Source: Oscillospiraceae bacterium
GTDB taxonomy: Bacteria > Bacillota > Clostridia > Oscillospirales > Ruminococcaceae
Reading direction: 5' to 3'
Assembly (NCBI GenBank): GCA_017513135.1
Contig: JAFWDH010000001.1
Location: 62,001 to 126,000 of the forward strand
DNA: 64,000 nucleotides
The notes under the pieces are model-generated. The model was given only the letters and a program-made list of their open reading frames with translations. It ran no database searches and had not been told where the DNA came from. This document shows, piece by piece, positions 61,300-64,000 of this stretch (position 1 is the first letter of the stretch; each line of letters starts with the position of its first letter). Both the position numbers and the translations under genes were made by a program.

Positions 61300-62838
61300 A
61301 TGGCCAACACATACATAGAAGAAGCAAGAGAGCTTCCGATCTACGCTGACTGCGATCTTCTGGTAGTCGGAGCGGGCTCTGCGGGTTCAGCTGCTGCGGT
61401 GGCGGCAGCCAGGGCAGGATGCAAGAATATCATCCTCATGGAAAGATACGGCTATATGGGAGGCGATGTGACCGGCGGTTACGTCATCATGATGCCGAAC
61501 CTCTCATGGTACAACAAGCTCTATATAAGAGGTATTCAGGAGGAATGGTTCACCCGCCTGTCGAAGATCCCCGGCGCGGTCACAGCTCCCACGGAGGACG
61601 AGATCGGGTCCACCGATCCGGCCAAAGTCCACAGATGGAGATCCTTCATAGACTGCGTAAGCAGAGGGACATTTGAGGGCTGCAAGGAATCACAGCTCGT
61701 CAGAGCGCCTTACTTTGAGCCCAACGAGCTGAAGATCATCCTCGATGAGATGGTGTATGAGCTGAGAGACAGGATCACGGTAATGTACCACACGATGGGC
61801 GCGAGACCGATCGTGGAGGACAATGTGATCAAGGGAGTCATATTCGAATCCAAAGAGGGAAGAAAGCTCATCAGAGCGAAATTCGTCATAGACGCCACTG
61901 GAGACGGAGACATATTCTCACAGGCAGGAGCGCCTTATTCAGGACTTTCCGAACTCGGGACCAGGTCTATCGGAACAGCGCTCGTCTGGAGAGCCGGCGG
62001 AGTCAACTGGAGCAAATGGTACGAGTGGCAGCAGGCACATCCTGAGCTCATCCCGGAGATCAGAAAAGCCATCACGGAGATACAGGGGTTCTCAGGTCTG
62101 TTCGTCCCCAGCAACAACCCCAACATCGTATGGTTCAACAACAACCACAATCCGATGGACTGCACCAAGATCGAGGATCAGACGAGAACGGAGATCGAGA
62201 CAAGACTGTCCATCCACAAGGTACTGGATTATCTTAAAGAGGTCTGCCCGTATGTATGGGCTGACTCCTACCTGTATGACATCGCCCCGCAGCTGGGGAC
62301 CCGCTGCTCCAAGAGGCTTAAGGGAGAATATGTCATGACGGCAAATGACTTCGCATTTGCCAAGAAGCATGACGACGTCATTGCATGGCACAGTACCATA
62401 TGTCAGATAAACGACTGCGGACCTGTTGAGATACCTTACAGAGCCATACTGGCGCAGAAGGTCGACAACCTGCTGGCACCCGGAAGGCATCTTTCCACTG
62501 ACAATGTCGCCATCGACTGGCTCAACCTGATCCCGCAGTGCACCGGGACCGGACAGGCTGCCGGAGTTGCGGCAGCAGTAGCCATCGCTGACGGGGCAGG
62601 TGCTCACACAGTCGATATCCGTAAGGTTCAGGATATCCTGGCCGGAGAGCAGAACGTTCCGCTTCCCAGGAACTCCCACACTGATCCGAGCTATACAGAA
62701 CTTGCGGAAGAGAAACAGTACGGACTTTATACAGCAGCCGCAAAACTCGCAAAAGAGACCGGTGATGCGCTTGCCCACAGGCAGGACGGACAGAGAGAAA
62801 GAAAAGCGGAACTGGAAGCGCAGCAGGCTCAGCACTGA
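61300..62838 (+). CDS. FAD-dependent oxidoreductase (paralogue 2)
   Basis: Protein of 512 residues, very similar by eye to its upstream neighbour: both share V-T-G-G-Y-V, the Q-E-E-W-F-T-R-L-S segment, G-R-H and K-V-Q-D-I-L-A-G-E-Q near the end. The FAD motif is V-V-G-A-G-S-A-G-S-A-A-A near residue 24. I chose the ATG at 61300 with GGGAGG upstream over the earlier ATG at 61219. It arose by tandem duplication; a terminator between the two suggests separate transcripts. Confidence 0.82.
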   Translation: MANTYIEEARELPIYADCDLLVVGAGSAGSAAAVAAARAGCKNIILMERYGYMGGDVTGGYVIMMPNLSWYNKLYIRGIQEEWFTRLSKIPGAVTAPTEDEIGSTDPAKVHRWRSFIDCVSRGTFEGCKESQLVRAPYFEPNELKIILDEMVYELRDRITVMYHTMGARPIVEDNVIKGVIFESKEGRKLIRAKFVIDATGDGDIFSQAGAPYSGLSELGTRSIGTALVWRAGGVNWSKWYEWQQAHPELIPEIRKAITEIQGFSGLFVPSNNPNIVWFNNNHNPMDCTKIEDQTRTEIETRLSIHKVLDYLKEVCPYVWADSYLYDIAPQLGTRCSKRLKGEYVMTANDFAFAKKHDDVIAWHSTICQINDCGPVEIPYRAILAQKVDNLLAPGRHLSTDNVAIDWLNLIPQCTGTGQAAGVAAAVAIADGAGAHTVDIRKVQDILAGEQNVPLPRNSHTDPSYTELAEEKQYGLYTAAAKLAKETGDALAHRQDGQRERKAELEAQQAQH

Positions 62839-62852
62839 GTTATAATACAGAG

Positions 62853-62881
62853 GCCTGTCTGTCCGGAAAGGACAGACAGGC
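62853..62881. repeat. Perfect 12-bp inverted repeat
   Basis: GCCTGTCTGTCC, loop GGAAA, then the exact complement. No T-run follows on the plus strand, so it may be a transcript-stabilising hairpin or a weak terminator between the oxidoreductase and the cation transporter gene. Confidence 0.6.
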
Positions 62882-62917
62882 ACAAGAGTATCAACAGATA
62901 ATGAGGCAAATCAAAGC

Positions 62918-64000
62918 ATGAACATTTTGCAGAAAGCGGAAGCAATGACAGGGAGCGACGATTCCCGTGAGAAGACGATAGTCAGGACCAGTATCATCGG
63001 GATCACGGCAAACGTGTTCCTCGCCGCATTCAAGGCGGTCATAGGGTTGCTGACAAAGTCCATTGCCATCGTTCTTGACGCGGTGAACAACATCTCTGAT
63101 GCGGGCAGTTCCCTGATCACTATCATCGGGACTAAGCTTGCGGGAAGGGAACCGGACAAGAAACATCCCTTCGGATACGGGCGTATCGAATACCTGAGCG
63201 CGATGATCATCTCCATGATCGTGCTGTATGCCGGCGTCACCTCGTTCATAGAATCAGTCAAGCAGATCTTCGATCCTCAGACGCCGGAATACAACACGGT
63301 GTCGCTGATCATCGTGGCCGTTGCGGTCGTGGTAAAGATAATACTAGGCCGTTATGTGAAGAGCGTGGGCGAGAAGGTGAATTCCGATTCCCTTGTCAAT
63401 TCGGGGGAGGATGCCACTCTCGATTCTGTCATCTCAGCGTCAACGCTTGTCGCTGCCGCGGTTTTTCTCCTGTCCGGTATTTCTCTGGAGGCATGGCTCG
63501 GTGCGGTGATATCCGCAGTCATCATTAAGTCAGGAGTTGAGATGCTCCGCGACACCATCTCCCAGATCCTCGGGGAAAAGAACGATCCGGAACTGTCTGC
63601 AGGCATAAAGAGGACTGTATCCTCTTTTCCGCAGGTGCAGGGAGCATATGATCTGGTGCTCAACAACTACGGTCCGGATGCGTGGAACGGGTCGATCCAT
63701 ATCGAGGTACCTGACACCTGCTCCGCTGATGAGCTGGATCAGCTTATCCGCAGCATTCAGACCGAAGTATTCCTGAAGCATCAGGTAGCGCTGACAGCGA
63801 TCGGCGTTTATTCTGTTAACACGAAGGACGAAGAGATAATCGAAACGCAGAAAAAGGTAAGGGAGATCGTCCTTTCACATGAACATGTGAGACAGATGCA
63901 CGGCTTTTATCTCAATAAGGAGCAAAAGACCATGCGTTTCGACGTGGTCATCAGTTTCAATGCAAAAGACCGGAAGGCGGTGTTTGATGAGGTGGTCGCT
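62918..64000 (+). CDS. Cation diffusion facilitator family transporter (partial)
   Basis: The first 361 codons, cut by the window end. Four to six transmembrane helices with D-A-V-N-N-I-S-D-A near 53, the metal-site Asp pattern, then K-K-H-P-F-G-Y-G-R near 86 and a C-terminal cytosolic ferredoxin-like domain from about 225. Members export Zn2+, Co2+, Fe2+, Mn2+ or Ni2+ in exchange for protons. The start ATG has only a weak GAGG upstream. In a window rich in cobalt and nickel enzymes, metal export would be useful, but the ion is not clear. Confidence 0.9.
   Translation, partial: MNILQKAEAMTGSDDSREKTIVRTSIIGITANVFLAAFKAVIGLLTKSIAIVLDAVNNISDAGSSLITIIGTKLAGREPDKKHPFGYGRIEYLSAMIISMIVLYAGVTSFIESVKQIFDPQTPEYNTVSLIIVAVAVVVKIILGRYVKSVGEKVNSDSLVNSGEDATLDSVISASTLVAAAVFLLSGISLEAWLGAVISAVIIKSGVEMLRDTISQILGEKNDPELSAGIKRTVSSFPQVQGAYDLVLNNYGPDAWNGSIHIEVPDTCSADELDQLIRSIQTEVFLKHQVALTAIGVYSVNTKDEEIIETQKKVREIVLSHEHVRQMHGFYLNKEQKTMRFDVVISFNAKDRKAVFDEVVA

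Noticed and set aside
1-64000. CRISPR arrays, prophage, insertion sequences or rRNA genes
   Set aside because: I saw no regularly spaced direct repeats, no transposase, integrase or phage genes and no rRNA-like sequence on either strand.

Overview
The window reads as chromosomal DNA of a strictly anaerobic, fairly GC-rich Gram-positive member of the Clostridia (Bacillota). The grounds are a SigA-type sigma factor, Gram-positive lipoprotein and cell-wall sorting signals, an acetyl-CoA synthase/corrinoid protein cluster of the Wood-Ljungdahl type, methyl-corrinoid methyltransferases and the oxygen-independent (cbi) route to cobalamin. I cannot name the genus from sequence alone.

Region 1-25 kb is mostly housekeeping and accessory genes: the end of a sugar kinase, an L-fucose-isomerase-like protein, rpoD, a MATE exporter, oligoendopeptidase F, a membrane dipeptidase, an alpha/beta hydrolase, a wall-anchored VWA/Cna-B surface protein plus the decayed tail of a second one, a pentapeptide-repeat protein, an iron-dependent alcohol dehydrogenase, a type-B carboxylesterase, a BtuFCD-like corrinoid importer preceded by a clear cobalamin riboswitch (minus strand), and folC.

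Region 21.7-35.8 kb is the one-carbon core. A minus-strand operon encodes a corrinoid protein, a methyl-THF:corrinoid methyltransferase, a corrinoid reductive activator and a UroD-family protein, which together look like a complete methyl ether O-demethylase. It diverges from a plus-strand operon: His-rich nickel protein, CooT, AcsF, AcsD, AcsC, AcsE, AcsB, AcsV and a DUF3786 protein. The two operons share a short intergenic control region with back-to-back near-consensus promoters. The acs operon has a leader of about 340 nt with several stable stems. Methyl groups removed from methyl ethers would go to THF and then through AcsE/AcsCD to AcsB to make acetyl-CoA. No CO dehydrogenase (acsA) gene lies in the window.

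Region 36.5-57.9 kb holds 5-formyl-THF cyclo-ligase, then a long leader with an intrinsic terminator, then a locus of three lipoproteins (an exported CbiK-like chelatase, a NEAT-like tandem-domain protein and an ABC solute-binding protein). A FecCD permease and an ATPase with an extra C-terminal domain follow. They run without a break into a compact cobalamin operon of about 15 overlapping genes (cbiA, C, D, F, G, H, a cbiJ-E-T fusion, cbiB, cobD, cbiP, cobO, cobT, cobU, cobS, a second CobU-like gene, cobC). cbiL and the uroporphyrinogen steps are absent.

Region 58-64 kb carries a TIM-barrel protein, an FmdE-like protein, two tandem paralogous FAD oxidoreductases and the start of a cation diffusion facilitator cut by the window edge. 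The most interesting unexplained items are the two long leaders (acs operon; cbiK locus), a tRNA-like hairpin element inside the second leader, and the coupling of an exported chelatase to an importer at the head of the B12 operon.
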